Below are positions 62,094 through 64,000 of a stretch of 64,000 nt of DNA, piece by piece; positions within the stretch are counted from its first letter, which is position 1, and every line of letters begins with the position of its first letter. The position numbers and the translations under genes were made by a program. A model generated the notes under the pieces. The model was not told the origin of the DNA, ran no database searches, and saw nothing but the letters and a program-made list of their open reading frames with translations. Location: assembly GCF_016862895.1 (NCBI RefSeq), contig NZ_BONV01000050.1, positions 1-64,000 on the forward strand, written 5' to 3'. The DNA is from Planotetraspora kaengkrachanensis. GTDB taxonomy: Bacteria > Actinomycetota > Actinomycetes > Streptosporangiales > Streptosporangiaceae.

Positions 62094-63305
62094 TCAGAGC
62101 TCGACGCCGAGCAGGGCGTCGGCGATGTCCCGCACCAGGGCGGGGGCGGTCGTGTCCGCGCCCTCCCCGGCGGCCCACTCGTCGATGAGGGCGAGGGCGC
62201 CCGGAGCGTCGAGGTCGTCGGCGATCCGCTCCCTGACCCCGGCCAGCACCGCCAGGCCGTCCGGGCCGGACGCGCGGCCGACCGCCGCCCTCCACCGGGC
62301 GAGGCGCTCCTCGGCCCGCTCGAGCTGCCCCGGCGTCCATTCCCAGTCGGACCGGTAGTGGTGGGCCAGCAGCGCCAGCCGTACGGCCATGGGATCGGTC
62401 ACGGGGCGGAGCCTGGAGACGAAGACGAGGTTGCCCTTCGACTTCGACATCTTCTCGCCGTCGAGCGCGACCATGCCCGCGTGCACGTAGGCCCGGGCGA
62501 ACGGCCACTCCCCGGTGGCCACATGGCCCTCGCAGGCGCCCATCTCGTGGTGCGGGAAGATCAGGTCGGAGCCGCCGCCCGCCACGTCGAAGCCGCTGCC
62601 GAGGTTCCGCAGGGCGATGGCCGTGCATTCGACGTGCCAGCCGGGACGGCCGGGGCCGAACGGCGACGCCCAGGACGGCTCACCGGGCCGCTCGGCCCTC
62701 CAGAGCAGCCAGTCGAGCGGATGGCGCTTGCCGGGCCGGTCGGGGTCGCCGCCGCGCTCGCGGAACAGCTCGAGCATCTGCTCCTCCGAGTAGCCCGACA
62801 CCGCGCCGAACTTGGGCGCGGCCGCCACGGAGAAGTAGACGTCGCCGTCGAGCCGGTAGGTCGCGCCCCGCTCGCTGAGCCTGCCCACGAGGGCGGCGAT
62901 CTCGTCGACGACCTCGGTCACCCCGACGTAATCCCGGGGCGGCAGGATCCGCAGGGCCTCCATGTCGGAACGGAACAGGTCGATCTCGCGCCCGGCCAGG
63001 TCCTGCCAGTCCACGCCGGTCGCCTGGGCGCGCTCGAGCAGCGGATCGTCCACGTCCGTGGCGTTCTGGGTGTAGTGGACCTCGTGGCCGGCGTCCCGCC
63101 ATGCCCGGTTGACAAGGTCGAAGGCCAGATAGGTGTTGGCGTGCCCCAGATGGGTGGCGTCGTACGGCGTGATGCCGCAGACGTACATCCGCGCCTGTCC
63201 CGACGGCCTGGTCTCGCGCACGTCGCGGGCGGCGGTGTCGTACAGACGGAGCGGAACGCCCGAACCGGGCAATTTGGGGATGTTCGGCGCAGACCACGAT
63301 CGCAT
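62094..63305 (-). CDS. mshC: Mycothiol biosynthesis cysteine ligase MshC
   Basis: MshC joins cysteine to GlcN-Ins with ATP, the fourth step of mycothiol synthesis. The 403-residue protein is a shortened cysteinyl-tRNA-synthetase homologue. It begins with the MshC-type [16 protein letters not shown], has zinc Cys43 ([16 protein letters not shown]) and further zinc ligands in WHVECTAIA and HHEMGACEG. The ATP motif is [10 protein letters not shown]. It lacks the tRNA anticodon-binding domain. It converges with the amidase gene with seven bases between stops. Its presence marks the host as an actinobacterium. Confidence 0.96.
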   Translation of the reverse strand: MRSWSAPNIPKLPGSGVPLRLYDTAARDVRETRPSGQARMYVCGITPYDATHLGHANTYLAFDLVNRAWRDAGHEVHYTQNATDVDDPLLERAQATGVDWQDLAGREIDLFRSDMEALRILPPRDYVGVTEVVDEIAALVGRLSERGATYRLDGDVYFSVAAAPKFGAVSGYSEEQMLELFRERGGDPDRPGKRHPLDWLLWRAERPGEPSWASPFGPGRPGWHVECTAIALRNLGSGFDVAGGGSDLIFPHHEMGACEGHVATGEWPFARAYVHAGMVALDGEKMSKSKGNLVFVSRLRPVTDPMAVRLALLAHHYRSDWEWTPGQLERAEERLARWRAAVGRASGPDGLAVLAGVRERIADDLDAPGALALIDEWAAGEGADTTAPALVRDIADALLGVEL

Positions 63306-63340
63306 GTTGTGCAGCCTATCCGCGTGACCGCGGGCTCGGC

Positions 63341-64000
63341 TCAGGCGGGATCACCCGTGTGCACCCGGTACCAGGACGAGGGGTCCCCCGGCGTGGGCAG
63401 GAAGTCGAAGCGCATGCCCTCCTCGGCCACCGCGACGAGGCTCACGGACAGGCTCGCGAAGACCCGGCCGTCCTCCAGCCGGTGCCGGAAGATCAGCGCC
63501 CGGGGGTCGTCGGCGGCCAGCCCGGCGCCCGACGCCAGCTCGAGCCACTCTCCCCAGAAACGATCCGGGGATCCTCCGTTCAGCCATCGCGGGCGCTGCG
63601 CGAACGCGAAGGCCGGGCGGAAGGCCGCGACCCGGGGATGATCGTCACCCTGTTCCCAGCCGCTGTTGACCAGCATGTGGACGCCCCGCGGCAGCTTGTC
63701 CTCGGCGAGCCGCTCGCCGTCCCAGCTCCACAGCCGCACGCCGTCCAGACCGGCGACGACGAGATGGAAGGGGTCGTACCTGAACAGCTCGATGGGCGGG
63801 AGTTCGCCCGCCTCCGCCGCCTCGAGCGGCAGATCGCCGCGTGTGCGGCGCAGTTCCTCGGCCGCGGGGGTCCCATGGCCGTTGAGCAGCACGGCGACCC
63901 TCCGCGCGGCGGGCGCCGCCGCGAGCCACGTGCCGCCGGCCTGAAGGTCGCGGCCGCCGATCAGGCCCGGCCGATCAGGCCAGTGCCGGTCGGGCGACAA
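63341..64000 (-). CDS. NRDE/TANGO2-like protein, N-terminus beyond the window
   Basis: The visible 219 residues run off the right edge; the true start lies beyond 64000. [20 protein letters not shown] is the typical second block of the NRDE family (the NRDE motif itself would be just upstream). [33 protein letters not shown] and the C-terminal [20 protein letters not shown] also fit. Human TANGO2 belongs to this group and has been linked to heme and lipid metabolism. The bacterial role is unknown. Confidence 0.8.
   Translation of the reverse strand: MSPDRHWPDRPGLIGGRDLQAGGTWLAAAPAARRVAVLLNGHGTPAAEELRRTRGDLPLEAAEAGELPPIELFRYDPFHLVVAGLDGVRLWSWDGERLAEDKLPRGVHMLVNSGWEQGDDHPRVAAFRPAFAFAQRPRWLNGGSPDRFWGEWLELASGAGLAADDPRALIFRHRLEDGRVFASLSVSLVAVAEEGMRFDFLPTPGDPSSWYRVHTGDPA

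Overview
The window is a 64 kb chromosomal segment from a high-GC actinobacterium with a complete Pup-proteasome system, a mycothiol gene (mshC) and Actinobacteria-type gene neighbours. Family level is inference: gene order and codon use suggest Streptosporangiaceae or relatives, but only a search could confirm it. I found no rRNA, tRNA, CRISPR array, insertion sequence or phage gene.

Region 1 (1-24 kb) is the Pup-proteasome locus, interrupted twice. After a secreted GH46 chitosanase (684-1787, plus strand) come, on the minus strand, prcB, prcA, pafA and an FKBP-type prolyl isomerase lipoprotein (6005 down to 1893). A 9.5 kb plus-strand carbohydrate cluster (6240-15705) then separates prcB from pup. 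It encodes a complete sugar ABC importer, a PHP-family metallohydrolase, a Gfo/Idh-type oxidoreductase and a GH38 alpha-mannosidase. Pup (ending GGE) follows. A kinase-like protein lacking the catalytic residues, cobB and a histidine-phosphatase-like gene then separate pup from dop. The ATPase arc and the tRNA methyltransferase trmI complete the set.

Region 2 (24-38 kb) holds accessory and envelope genes: a tandem GNAT acetyltransferase, a PfkB kinase plus class III aminotransferase pair with a divergent TetR regulator, an FHA protein, an M50 site-2 protease with CBS domains, a RecB-like Fe-S nuclease, and a NarL-type two-component system beside a MacB/FtsX-like ABC exporter.

Region 3 (38-50 kb) has a five-gene peptide-type ABC importer on the minus strand, a small membrane protein, a HAD phosphatase, cobalamin-dependent methionine synthase metH, and a divergent PAC2-family gene.

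Region 4 (50-60 kb) is a compact minus-strand nitrate assimilation operon: narK, nasA, an NAD(P)H-linked electron-transfer flavoprotein, nirB, nirD, an NnaR-like HemD/winged-helix protein and a sirohydrochlorin chelatase. Six of these genes are joined by 4-base overlaps. GlnR-like half-sites lie upstream of nasA and narK. Together they import nitrate, reduce it to ammonium and supply siroheme to NirB.

Region 5 (60-64 kb) has a peptide deformylase, a Tat-exported amidase, mshC, and an NRDE/TANGO2-like gene cut by the window edge. Linkage of metH, the PAC2 gene and mshC to the proteasome genes resembles what I recall of the Mycobacterium tuberculosis Rv2109c-Rv2130c region.
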